DNA of 22,782 bases from the NCBI GenBank assembly GCA_016987375.1, contig PJRA01000412.1:2580404-2603185 (forward strand). The letters run 5' to 3'. The translations under genes and the position numbers were made by a program. The first letter of the stretch is position 1; each line of letters opens with the position of its first letter. The notes under the pieces are model-generated. The model ran no database searches. It was not told where the DNA came from and saw only the letters and a program-made list of their open reading frames with translations. Shown here one piece after another: positions 8,355 through 17,630 of the stretch. The DNA is from Brachionus koreanus. Lineage: Eukaryota > Rotifera > Eurotatoria > Ploima > Brachionidae.

Positions 8355-9423
8355 ATGGAAAACAATAAATCAGCTTTAAGCGAGGAAGAATCCGACATGT
8401 ACGATTTACCTGAATATATTATTCAGCCCATTAATCTTGAAGATATTAATGCTATCAAAAACATTCCAACAGGGGAGGAAATGAAAAAAATTGCCAAAAT
8501 CGGATTTAGGAAAATTTATGAAGGCTGCAAAAATCCATATCTTGTTCAAAATTTTGGAGTACATAAATATTCATTTTTTTTTCTTAAAATTTATTTAAAG
8601 AATAATTTTTTAGTATACCTTGGATGACATACCAGAAGAATTACTTGATAGATTTCGAGATGAAGATGAGGAAGACAACGCTCTAGGGAAAACTGAACCA
8701 GACTCACAAGTTATAAAATTTTATGTTTAATTTAAAAAAACATTCATTTAGATTTCTTAGGAAGAAGAGTCTGAGGTTAGCGTTACAAAAAAAACTGATA
8801 ATTGTAATCTAAATAATTTAGAAGAAAAAAAGGAAGATAAAAAAGAAGATGCTGAATTGATTCAATTTAATGATAATATACCTAGTGAAGCAAAGCAGTC
8901 AGATTCAGCTCAATCGTCATTTCAAGATTGTTATGGATTTAATGAAAAATCTCCTGAAAAAGCGAATCAAAATTCATTTTCTAATAAAAATTTCCATGAT
9001 ACTGAAACTAGCAAGAATTTCAATGATTTAGAATTTAATATTGAATCAGTTAAATATCCACCGGGTATTAGCATTGACAAAAATGATGCGAATTACTTGA
9101 ATCAGAAATTCAGGAAAATACCGACCATAATTGCTGCCAATAGTTTTAATTTTTCATCTATAAAATTCAATCAACAAATGCCAAGACATGAATTTTACAA
9201 TCAACAGAGAAATCTAATAAGTCAAATGGAAAAAACTGATTTGAATTGCTATCTAAATAGACAAAAACTGAAAAATGCTTTTGAATCATCATCAACTAGT
9301 TTAGTAGAGTCTTTTTTCTCAATGGATGGTAGTCAAAGCAAGAATTTTTCATATAATGCAGCCAAAAATTGTACTCGATCTTTATGTGGCAATAATAATG
9401 GTCAATTTTATAGAAAATTTTAA
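8355..9423 (+). CDS. Unrecognised 320-residue protein (3 exons)
   Basis: Exons are 8355-8558, 8614-8709 and 8761-9423. Introns are 55 and 51 nt, GT-AG, all phase 0, and 963 nt encode 320 residues. In the second intron an earlier AG at 8751 would lead straight into TAG, so the acceptor used must be the AG just before 8761. The N-terminal third has structured-looking sequence (YDLPEYIIQPINLEDINA, then FRKIYEGCKNPYLVQNFG), followed by YTLDDIPEELLDRF across the first junction. A Glu/Lys-rich acidic linker follows, then an Asn/Ser/Phe-rich C-terminal half without domains. There is no signal peptide or membrane segment, so it is probably cytosolic or nuclear. I do not recognise the family. A poly(A) signal follows at 9534-9539. 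Confidence 0.7.
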
Positions 9424-9533
9424 ATTTATAAATTTATAAATTTTGTTTTTGTTTTGATTTAATTAATTAAAAAATTTTTCCGTAAAATTTTTTTCTTTTT
9501 TTCAGAAAGTGTTCTATGCATTCGATCTATAAA

Positions 9534-9539
9534 AATAAA
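9534..9539 (+). promoter_or_regulatory. AATAAA poly(A) signal of the 8355-9423 gene
   Basis: AATAAA lies about 110 nt after the TAA at 9421-9423 and about 125 nt before the next start codon at 9665, which is a sensible 3' UTR length. In such AT-rich sequence chance hexamers are frequent, so this is positional support only. Confidence 0.45.
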
Positions 9540-9664
9540 ACTTTCAATTCTAAATATAAACACTTTTAATTTAGAAGGCTTGTTTCTATTTTTGTATAAT
9601 TTTTTTTATATTAAAATAATTATATAAAAATAATTTAGAAAAAAAGAAGATTTATCTTATCAAA

Positions 9665-9976
9665 ATGGAACAAGCTTACTTTTTGACCAACGAATATTTT
9701 TCTAATTTGATCAACGAGATAAAAATTCAGACTGACAAGATAATATTAAAGACGAATAAATCTGAAATAGAAGAAATTATCAATGTAAAAAATCTGCTAA
9801 TTTTTAATGTTGAACAGATTAAAATTGCTGACCATAACAAAAATATTGTTAAAACAGGATTTTTTATTGTCAATAAAGGAATGTCAATCAACAAAATAAA
9901 TATTGCCAACCAAATCGGAAAATTGATTATTATAAGTGACCAAGCTAATGCATCTATTTTACATGACTTAAAGTAA
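9665..9976 (+). CDS. 103-codon ORF, likely 5' exon of the LRR gene
   Basis: The ATG at 9665 opens a frame beginning MEQAYFLTNEYFSNLIN and ending at TAA 9974-9976. The residues alternate Ile/Val/Asn/Lys in a way that suggests beta strands (for example LLIFNVEQIKIADHN), but no family is recognised. It may stand alone. However, the LRR frame downstream has no ATG before its LRR region and needs a 5' exon. A donor at 9973 (TTAAA|GTAAAT, phase 2) and an acceptor at 10310 (TTTTATTCAAAAAG) join the two frames in phase, through SILHDLN-QIFNEDSTPDF, giving a 603-residue protein. That junction is inferred from phase and splice-site consensus only. Confidence 0.5.
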   Translation: MEQAYFLTNEYFSNLINEIKIQTDKIILKTNKSEIEEIINVKNLLIFNVEQIKIADHNKNIVKTGFFIVNKGMSINKINIANQIGKLIIISDQANASILHDLK

Positions 9977-10310
9977 ATTTTTTGGCATCAAGAATTTTGA
10001 AACAAAATCAAAAAACAAAAATTTTAAATTTAAATAAATTTTTTTCTAAAAGTCTAAAATTAGTTCTGTAAATTTTGGCAATGTTTGCATTACCCAATTC
10101 AAGTGTGTTAAAAATCATTAAAAAAAAATATAAATACATTGCAAAAATCTAATTTTGGTGATAAAAATTTTGTATCAACTATTAATTTACACAGATAATT
10201 TTAGACTTTTGGAGAAAAATTTATTTAAATTTTTGTTTTTGTTTTTTGCTTCAAAATTCACATTGCTTTATTTTATTTTATATGCATTTTTAACTATTTT
10301 ATTCAAAAAG

Positions 10311-11867
10311 TCAAATTTTTAATGAAGATTCTACGCCAGATTTTAAAACATTCAAAGTAGCTATTTCTTTTTTAAAATTGTTTTATTATATCTTATTAAA
10401 AATAATCGAATTAATTAAGGAAGCTCTTGTGACTTGTGTTTTAGAAGAACTAATAAAACTAAAATCATTTAATAATGATCCAATTATTGATTTGACTGAA
10501 ATAGATGAAAACATTCTAGAGAAAATTTACATTGATGGCCAAAAATCAAAATTCAACGATAATGATTTCAATGACCTATCCAAGCTGATAAATCGTAAAA
10601 AATTAAGCCAAATCAGTTTGATGTATCAAAATGAAAATTTTCAAAGAATTCATTCAGAGATGTTTGTCAACTTTAAGAATCTAAGGAAGCTTGTTTTAAA
10701 ATGCACTCATTTGGATTTGATAAGAACAAAAAATTTTTCAAGTCTTCCTAATTTGGAATATTTATCCATAACTGAGAGTAAAGTGAACAAAATTGAAAAA
10801 GACGCATTTCACGGCTTAGCTCGCCTAAAATGGCTGATTCTTTCCTCAAATGAATTAACAGACATTCAAGTTGATAATTTTCTTGGTCTTGATCATTTAG
10901 AATACTTGATTCTCAATCAAAATAAAATAGATTCAATAAATGATAACACATTTGAAGGTTTGGTGAATTTAAAAGCTCTAGAAATGGTAGAAAATCAACT
11001 CAATTTTCTTGCTGAAAACTCATTTAATGGACTTTTTAGTCTAAAAATTTTGAATTTAAATAATAACAAGTCAAATTTACGAATAGACACAAGAGCTTTA
11101 AATTCTCTTTCCAATCTAGAAATCTTAGATTTGGCAAGCAATACTATACAACATTTGGATCCTTTGATATTTGAAAAACTCAAAAATCTGAGATATTTGA
11201 ATTTGTCCAACAATTTATTTAGTAGCCTTGACTTTTTAAATGAGCTAGAAAAACTTGAGGTTTTAAATGTTATGCGTATGAAACAAGTATACAATGAATT
11301 AAACAAAATTAATCTGATAAATTTAAAATTCATTAAAATTGAAATGGAACAAGTTCCAATTTTTAGTGAAAATTTTACTAAACTGAAGGCTTTGGATCTT
11401 TATAATGTTACTGATTTTGAAGAAAACTGTTTTAAAAATCTCATTAATTTGGAATTTTTAAAAATAGTCACCAAAAAAGACTCCATTATTGATAAAATTA
11501 TTGGAAATTTATTAAAACCATTAAAAAAAATTAGATTTTTTTATATTGAAGTAAAAAAATTTGGAGATAAATCTTTGGAAAAGTTTCAACAAAGTGTAAA
11601 GATGATCATCGAGCTTTTTAAATTTAAATCAAATTATTTTGCAAGCGAGAGTGAAATAGATGATGAAAAAAATATTCTTTACATTAAAGTATTATCTTTT
11701 GAATTTCAAATTAATTTAACAAATATATTTTGTTCTGAAAGGTAACTGATTGCGAATCGGAATGGATGTATTTGGAGCATATGCTTGATATTAGTGAAGA
11801 AGCAAAAAAGGCTTTATTAACATCTGAAATGTCTGTTTCACATTATGAGAACATCGCTTTTATTTAA
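10311..11867 (+). CDS. Leucine-rich-repeat protein (5' end unresolved, spliced last exon)
   Basis: The frame is open from 10294 and runs to 11688. It contains about nine to ten 24-residue LRRs of the LxxLxxLxLxxNxL type between roughly 10670 and 11290. Examples are LEYLSITESKVNKIEKDAF, LEYLILNQNKIDSINDNTF and LEILDLASNTIQHLDPLIF. LRR solenoids of this class mediate protein binding. There is no cysteine-rich cap, transmembrane segment or obvious signal peptide, so an intracellular location is likely. Reading straight on gives a stop at 11743-11745. A 53-nt GT-AG intron (11689-11741, phase 0) instead continues into VTDCESEWMYLEHMLDISEE and ends at TAA 11865-11867. This explains the apparent frame change without a mutation. 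The first in-frame ATG is at 10621, inside the domain, so an upstream exon, probably 9665-9972, supplies the start. AATAAA occurs just after the stop. Confidence 0.7.
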
Positions 11868-12393
11868 TATTAATAAAAAAATTGTTTCTTTTTTTGTTTT
11901 TCTTTTACTATATTTTCATTTTACTTAGAACTTAAAAGGATAAATTTATTTTCCAATCTAAATACCTTTTCAAATCTTTTTTTTTTTCAATTACCACTTA
12001 AAAATTGGGGATTTATTAGAATACATTTGTAATTATTGGAAAACAAACATTAAACTAAAAATAAGCTTTAAAAACAAAAAACGAATTTTATCACACATTT
12101 TAATGGGAAGTTATTAGGGGTTATCAACTGAAAATCTTCAGTATTTAATATCTAGTAAAATCAAACAAATTAAACCAGACCAAATTTATCAATTAAGATT
12201 ACTAAGTTGCATGCAGAGTAGTGATGGGAGTTTTTTCCTTAGCTTAGTAAGCTAAAATTTTAGTTAACAAAAAATAGTTATAAAAATTTCTTATTAAAAA
12301 TTAAATTATTTTCGAATATAATACAACTTTTGATTGACTAAAGCTCTCAGATTGGCAAAATGGTAAACAAAAAAAAATTAAAAAATTTCTTAA
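11868..12393. other. Intergenic, 3' of the LRR gene
   Basis: AT-rich and without coding signal. It contains an AATAAA at 11872-11877, very close to the LRR stop, and a perfect 17-nt palindrome (TTAGCTTAGTAAGCTAA, 12239-12255). No transposon boundaries were found before the MITE at 12394. Confidence 0.4.
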
Positions 12394-12608
12394 CACTAGA
12401 AAGCCAGGCTGATTTCTCATAAAAATTTTAAATAAAGTTATAAAGATAAATTAAACATTTTTTTTGAAAATTAATTAATTTTCTAAAAAATTACAATCAA
12501 GATTTTTAGCTTATAAAGATCATTTTTTAAAATTTTATTTATATTTGATAAAATCAAAGTTTTAATTTTTCAAAAAGGGGTCTAAAAAACCCCTCGGGCG
12601 TTCTAGTG
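12394..12608. mobile_element. piggyBac-type MITE, copy 2 (215 bp)
   Basis: TTAA flanks both sides (12390-12393 and 12609-12612). The ends are inverted: CACTAGAAAGCCAGG on the left, and CACTAGAACGCCCGAGGGG read inward from the right. The right subterminal block shares the pattern CCCNAGGGNTTTTTTAG with copy 1 at 4963-5239. Both copies also carry a GAAAATTAATTAATTT segment. A GGGG/CCCC pair near the right end could fold into a short hairpin. There is no open frame. Two diverged members in one 23-kb window suggest a numerous family in this genome. Confidence 0.8.
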
Positions 12609-12612
12609 TTAA

Positions 12613-13568
12613 ATATTGCACAAAAAATCTAAAAATATGAAAATGTAAAAATGTAAAATTATTTTCATTTTGCCCTCAGATTTATCATTATCTAAATTTC
12701 TCTAAACAATCTTGCAGCATGTCTCTTGCCGTAAATAAAAAATTGTTTAGTATTAAAAGACTTCTATTTGTGATTTTTCAAAGGATTCATTCTACCTGGT
12801 TCTTTTCAATTATTAAACTGGTTAACAATTATTATTATTTAACTATTTAAGATTAAATTTTAAGCGAAAAACATGTGAAATACATTAGAAAAATGTGGTT
12901 CTTATGCTTTTGAGCACAAATTTATAGACAGAATTCAATAATTCACTATTTAGACAATTTGAAAATAAACTAATCAAAAATGACTCGATAAATTTAGGCT
13001 AAAATCTAAGACAAGCTCGGGAACCTGATTGAACTTATGAAGAAAAAAAATTTCGATTTTCTTATTCTAAATAAATTGCTTAAGGCAAAATTCAAACTTT
13101 CAATTTACAAAAATATCTATTTGAAATAAATTGAATTCGTAAAAATATTTTAGAAATCGATGTATATTTTTCAGTTTATTTTTCCTTTAAAAAAAAATAA
13201 TTAATTGTTATTTATTTTTTTTATAAAAATTCAATTTTAAATATTTTTGAAGTGTTTATCTGTCGACAATGAAAATGGCAGTAGCCTGTTGATTATTTTT
13301 GAAATTTGAGTTAATTACTAAATCCACTTAATAATACCTGATTTTAAAAACAATTGAAAATTAGAATATATAGAAAAGCAAAAGATTATTTTTTTATTTT
13401 TGATAAAAGACCTTAAATTTGAAAATCTATTTAACTACTTTTATTACCGATAACACTGTGCATGTTTTTTTTTTTTTAAATTTTCTTAGTTTTATTTTTT
13501 TTGAATAAATAATACAAAAATTTCAAACAAAAATTGAAAAGTTAGATTAAAAAAAGTCTCTTTGATAT
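12613..13568. other. Intergenic AT-rich stretch
   Basis: I see no gene, no recognisable transposon end and no regulatory motif beyond homopolymer runs here. The right edge abuts the stop codon of the minus-strand gene fragment at 13569. Confidence 0.4.
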
Positions 13569-14045
13569 TCATTCAATCACATCAAATATAAACACTTGAG
13601 AAATAGAGTCTATCATCTTGTCTTTTTCACTCGACATATAAGCTTCCTTTAGTTTTTGAACTTTCGGGTCGTTTCCTTGATTAAACCGGTATTCAAGTGA
13701 TTTTAGGAACCGAGTAGTGAACAAATGGAATGTGCTGCTAACGTCGGTTGTCACAGCAAGTTCGACCAACTAGTTCAAAAACAGACTGAACGATGTCGGT
13801 AGAAACAAAAAGAATGAAAAGTCTACCATAGCGGGACTATAGTAGACTTTTCATTTTTTCTAGCCAAAATTAAGATACCATTCTTAGTCTTCCTGCTTTG
13901 TCAGTTTAGTTAAACTAGTTAGGAGTTTACATTTTTCACTTGTCGTAACGTTTTCATCATCAATGTATCCAGTTAATTCCAAAATTTCACTAATTAAATC
14001 ATTTAGTATTGGCTCTTTTGCTAATTCAATTAATAGTTTTTTTGT
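13569..14045 (-). pseudogene. Fragments of an unrecognised minus-strand gene
   Basis: Two minus-strand segments read as real protein rather than AT-rich noise. The first (about 14045 to 13886) gives LLIELAKEPILNDLISEIL, then ELTGYIDDENVTTSEKCK, and ends in TAA. The second (13766 to 13569) begins after an acceptor-like CTGTTTTTGAACTAG and reads LVELAVTTDVSSTFHLFTTR to a TGA stop after IFDVIE. Both look alpha-helical and have more balanced codon use than their surroundings. They are separated by the hairpin at 13810-13858. A phase-compatible donor exists (AAC|GTTACG), but the first segment has a stop just upstream and no start. It is therefore a remnant, or the last exons of a gene whose 5' part was lost when the LINE at 14037 inserted. 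The family is unknown. Confidence 0.4.
13810..13858. repeat. Strong hairpin / short palindrome
   Basis: ATGAAAAGTCTACCATAG (13814-13831) and CTATAGTAGACTTTTCAT (13837-13854) are inverse complements with one mismatch around a 5-nt loop. The arms extend about four more A-T or G-T pairs outward. In an AT-rich background an 18-bp arm this specific is unlikely by chance. It could be the core of a very short foldback element, a transposon terminus or an RNA hairpin. It lies between the two pieces of the minus-strand gene remnant. Confidence 0.6.
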
Positions 14046-14510
14046 TCAATCAACTATTATAATATTTTTATTACAAAACTTTTAAATGTAAAGCTTGTAG
14101 CGAACAGCTTTAATGAAATAAATAACCGTATAGAAGTGTATGGTCTTTATTCATTTCAGCATGGAATATTTGAAAGGATGTTAACTTTCTCTTACAAATG
14201 TCTTTTTTATTACTATTCACCTATGAATTTAAAAGAGAAATTAAAAAAAAATGACTCAAGAAATTTAAATTTTATTTTAAGGAACACCAATAACTTAATT
14301 GAACCAATGGCAAAATCAAAAAGTGGAGAAAAATTTTTTGAATATTTTTACTCAAGATTGAAAAATTGCTTTGTGATAAAGAGATCAATATTGAAGTTTT
14401 CAACGTTTAAGCCTTCAATATTTAATAAAATAAATTTAATTTATACAGATTTTGTTTCAAAATTTGAATTATTTAACTTAAATAGCTTGTTGTTAAATTT
14501 TTTCAAATAA
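14037..14510 (+). mobile_element. 5'-truncated LINE, C-terminal end of the RT ORF
   Basis: The plus-strand frame is open from 14037 to TAA at 14508-14510. It reads KLLNVKLVANSFNEINNR, YGLYSFQHGIFERMLTFSYK, then ILRNTNNLIEP and SGEKFFEYFYSRLKNCF. This resembles the region after the reverse transcriptase core in CR1/Jockey-like non-LTR elements, where an RNT..N segment is followed by a FxYFxxxxxN block. No RT catalytic motif is present, so the copy is 5'-truncated. The match is from pattern memory and is moderate. A separate small host protein remains possible, but the frame has no ATG near its start. AT-rich sequence follows; no definite poly(A) or TSD was found. Confidence 0.5.
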
Positions 14511-15298
14511 CTAATCAAAAACAATTTTCAAATTTTATAATTTTTATATCTTTAATATATAAAAAATTTTTTTTAATGATCAATAAAATAAATGAAGTGT
14601 TAATCAGTCTCATGAGACATGGGCACTAGCCTGTAAAAAATAAACTAGTCAATCTTAGTATTTTCTACTAAAAAATTCAGTAAGCATGATATTAAGAAAC
14701 AGAAATAAGCATGTTGTCTTACTATATAAGTGTATTAAGCTTTTACTATATTCAATATTAACTATTCTTTCAAATCTTAAGGATAAATAAAAGTAATTGA
14801 TTTAGTTACTTTTATAAATGAAGACAAAACTTAAAAATTCAAACCACACTCAATATACATGTATTACAATCTACTTTTAAAAAAAAACGTCAATCTATTA
14901 GTGAATAAAAAATATATTTTATTAAATTAAAATAATTTCGACATAATTTTCAATATAAAATTTAATCAATAGATCAAATTACTTAAAATTTTAAAATTGT
15001 TAAGTAAAATTTGAAATTTTATTTGTAATTTTTAAACTATTATTTTGGTATCTTAATTTTGGCTAGAAATTTTAATAAATTAAAAGAATTTTCAATTCAA
15101 ATTTGCCGCAACTCTGTAGAATATCTTGAAAAGCAGATTTTTTAACTTGAAAACATTTAATTTATGTTTAAAAATAAAAAACAGGGAATAATTTTAATTT
15201 TAAAAACAGACAATTAAATCTGAGATAAATATTAACGAGAAAAAAAAGGACAGAGAAAAAAAAGCTCGAAAATTGGGCAGAAAAGACCGCACCGAACT
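14511..15298. other. Intergenic, upstream of the ZMYM/QRICH1-like gene
   Basis: AT-rich, with a perfect 12-bp palindrome GTCTCATGAGAC at 14607-14618. The last 60 nt before the start codon are purine-rich and less AT-biased, consistent with a 5' UTR. No TATA box at a convincing distance was seen. Confidence 0.4.
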
Positions 15299-16984
15299 AT
15301 GAGCCGAATAACAATCGAACCGAATAAGCCCGAGTCCCCGAAGCCGTCAATATCAGCATCGCCATCGTCCAATAATGGACTCAGACATGTGGCTCGTAAA
15401 TCGACTGCAATGTCGAATTCAAACCAAATTAATTTTAACCGAATCCGACCAGGCTCTACACAAACACATTCAAATCAGCTATCGCAAATATCAACACAAA
15501 ATTTAATAAAAAGTTCTCAACTAAAATCAAATTTAAATGGAGACAAAAATGCTTACCAAAATGTTTCAAACGGATCTAAATTGGGACAAAGCACTTGTCC
15601 AACAAATGCATCAAATTCACCAGAATCAAATCAAAAACAGTTTCGAAACAAAATGGTTTCATGCAAGCCATTCTATCAGTCGAAAGCGACTGAATGCTAC
15701 CCAATAGTTAAAGATGTGTCGACTCAAATTGACTTGGATGAGATTAAGCCAAGTCATTCAATGGTACCCGTGCCAGTGCCGGTTAATGTACCAGTTCCAA
15801 TGTGTATGTATCAAGCACCAATGCCTGTGCCGTTGCTAGTACCAGTGCCAGTGCCTGTACCAGTTTTTATACCTACGACGAAAAAAACTTATGATCGGGT
15901 GCATAGACGGATAAAAAAATTGAGAAAAAAACTGCCCTCAGATCCGTACGAATTTGAAATTTTGCTCTATGCTGAAAAATTGGCTCGAGAAGAAGGCATA
16001 GCTGGATTCGAGGATTCGTCGGATGGCGAGTCCGACACCGAACTCAACACAAAACAAAATCAAGATTCAGACGATCAACTTCAACTAATTCAGGAGTCGG
16101 ACAGCTCGTTTAAATGGACTATTGGCGTCAAAGTGTTCAATACTTGGCTCAGCAAAAAAATAGAAAATCTAAATTTTGGACCAAAAATACCAAACGACTT
16201 GCTTAAGCTTAAAAACGAAGAATTAAATTTGCTTTTGGCAGAATTTCTCAATGACGTGCGCAAACCAAACGGCGAAGCGTATGCACCAGAGAGTATTTAT
16301 TACATTACTCTCGGTATACAGCATTATATGCAGGAAAAAGGCCGCGTCGAAAATCTATTTCTTGACTCGTGTTTGTTTGATAACTTTCAAGAATCGTTAA
16401 ATGAAATAGCTATGAGATATAAAATACGAATTGATGCTGATGGTCAAGTAGCCAGTCGAATAGAAGAGGAAATACTTTGGGAGGCAAAACAATTGGGAGC
16501 TTATTCGCCATTTGTTCTACTCAACACAATACTTTATTTTAATACAAAATATTTTTTCTTGGACAAATGCGATGCACATAAAAAGCTTTCGTTTGCGAAT
16601 GTTAAAAAACACGCAAAACGAAACATTGGACCAAATGGTGAAGACTATGGCAAGACAATTTTCTTGCGCTACTATCCTGATTTTCACGGCATGGAACAAG
16701 TTATTTATGAACAAGGCGAAAATTACGATAATCCACTCAGATGTCCAGTTGAATTGTACAATTTTTATATTTCAAAATGTCCAGAGAGTGTCAAGAATAG
16801 AAATGATGTTTTCTATTTGTTGCCAGAGAAAACTTCTCTGCCTTCGTCACCTGTTTGGTTTTCAAGTCAATCAATTAGTGACAAAATGCTCGATCGAATG
16901 CTCAATAGAATCAAAATGGTTAAAGAAGTAAATGAACTTCTGCTAGCCGCCGCACCATCAACAGCACCACTAATAGTTCAATAG
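15299..16984 (+). CDS. ZMYM/QRICH1-like protein with Crypton-derived C-terminal domain
   Basis: Single-exon frame of 561 codons including the stop, from an ATG that begins the coding-like composition. Residues 1-118 are Ser/Asn/Gln-rich. Residues 119-145 (SCKPFYQSKATECYP then STQID) resemble the linker after the MYM fingers in ZMYM2/3/4. Residues 156-193 are a striking Val-Pro repeat ending PVFIPTTKK, followed by LPSDPYEFEILLYAEKLA (213-229), a conserved ZMYM block. Residues about 270-540 form the ZMYM2-like/QRICH1 C-terminal domain (DUF3504 type), including FNTWLSKK and LRCPVELYNFYISKCP. That domain is known to derive from the tyrosine recombinase of Crypton transposons and is used in chromatin and transcription proteins. 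The MYM zinc fingers of ZMYM2/3/4 are absent, so the architecture is nearer QRICH1 or a trimmed ZMYM. Probably a nuclear regulator. Not a live transposase: no flanking Crypton structure was seen, and the gene has a UTR and poly(A) signal. Confidence 0.85.
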   Translation: MSRITIEPNKPESPKPSISASPSSNNGLRHVARKSTAMSNSNQINFNRIRPGSTQTHSNQLSQISTQNLIKSSQLKSNLNGDKNAYQNVSNGSKLGQSTCPTNASNSPESNQKQFRNKMVSCKPFYQSKATECYPIVKDVSTQIDLDEIKPSHSMVPVPVPVNVPVPMCMYQAPMPVPLLVPVPVPVPVFIPTTKKTYDRVHRRIKKLRKKLPSDPYEFEILLYAEKLAREEGIAGFEDSSDGESDTELNTKQNQDSDDQLQLIQESDSSFKWTIGVKVFNTWLSKKIENLNFGPKIPNDLLKLKNEELNLLLAEFLNDVRKPNGEAYAPESIYYITLGIQHYMQEKGRVENLFLDSCLFDNFQESLNEIAMRYKIRIDADGQVASRIEEEILWEAKQLGAYSPFVLLNTILYFNTKYFFLDKCDAHKKLSFANVKKHAKRNIGPNGEDYGKTIFLRYYPDFHGMEQVIYEQGENYDNPLRCPVELYNFYISKCPESVKNRNDVFYLLPEKTSLPSSPVWFSSQSISDKMLDRMLNRIKMVKEVNELLLAAAPSTAPLIVQ

Positions 16985-17610
16985 AATTTATTTTAATAAT
17001 TTTTTCTCTTTAGTGTCCATTCGATCTTAATCTTTAACGATAAATAAACCCTGTGATCCTATCCATTGTAAATAATTTTTAACTTTTGATTTTTTTTTTG
17101 AATTTTGAATTTTGAAAATTAACAAATTAGTAAATTTTTCTCTATCTTTTTTTTATCGCGATTTTTTCATTGTATGTTTATCTATCTAAAACTAATTAGG
17201 GCTAATTTAGATTGATATGGTACTACTTTATTTTCTCTTGTTTGAAACGAATTTAAATAATATGAATAAAAAAGACCAAAAATACATAATTGAAACTCAT
17301 TCTAAATATCAAAGTAGTTTTTTTTTTCTTTATCTTTTATTTACGTCAAATAACGTCTTATTAAATTTACAATTATTATAAAAAAAAAAGATAAAATTTT
17401 AAATAAATTTATTGCATTTTGCTTTCTGTGTTATTAATTTTATTTTTATTTACACAAGTACTGAAATGCTGTTTTTGTTTCATTCATTTAGAGAATGTAA
17501 GGCTTGAAACACTGATCACCAATTTTTGAAAATTATTTTTCTATAATCTTCATTTTTTTCTAAAATTAAATTTTATAAATCTAAAAATTATTTTTTTGAA
17601 TGATGAATAT
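16985..17610. other. 3' flank of the ZMYM/QRICH1-like gene
   Basis: Contains the poly(A) signal at 17043-17048 and then AT-rich sequence with no coding signal up to the LINE tail at 17611. Nothing further is recognised. Confidence 0.4.
17043..17048 (+). promoter_or_regulatory. AATAAA poly(A) signal of the ZMYM/QRICH1-like gene
   Basis: AATAAA lies about 60 nt after the TAG at 16982-16984, in the expected window for 3'-end formation. A T-rich downstream element follows at about 17090. Confidence 0.5.
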
Positions 17611-17630
17611 TATAGTATAGTATAGTATAG
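17611..17630. repeat. (TATAG)4 microsatellite tail of a LINE
   Basis: Four tandem TATAG units sit directly at the 3' end of the minus-strand LINE. Short tandem tails instead of poly(A) are known for CR1/L2-type non-LTR elements, so this is read as the element's own tail. Confidence 0.7.

Noticed and set aside
9727..9909. Minus-strand hydrophobic open frame
   Set aside because: Exactly antisense to the 9665-9976 frame; the hydrophobicity is an artefact of complementing Asn/Lys codons.
10995..11333. Minus-strand 112-codon open frame
   Set aside because: Antisense to the LRR coding region, where Leu/Asn/Lys codons leave the opposite strand open.
11742..11867. Frameshift mutation or sequencing error at the end of the LRR gene
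   Set aside because: A 53-nt phase-0 GT-AG intron of the usual size for this genome explains the change of frame without error.
13810..13863. Helitron 3' terminus (hairpin followed by CTAG)
   Set aside because: A CTRR-like CTAG follows the hairpin, but only about five bases after it. The next base is C rather than T, and no matching 5' TC end or helicase sequence was found.
16512..16931. Overlapping open frames on both strands inside the ZMYM-like gene
   Set aside because: Out-of-frame or antisense shadows of a frame with clear homology blocks.
15299..16984. Active Crypton transposon
   Set aside because: The recombinase-derived domain is of the domesticated ZMYM/QRICH1 type, with the family's linker and Val-Pro tract, and no element ends were found around it.
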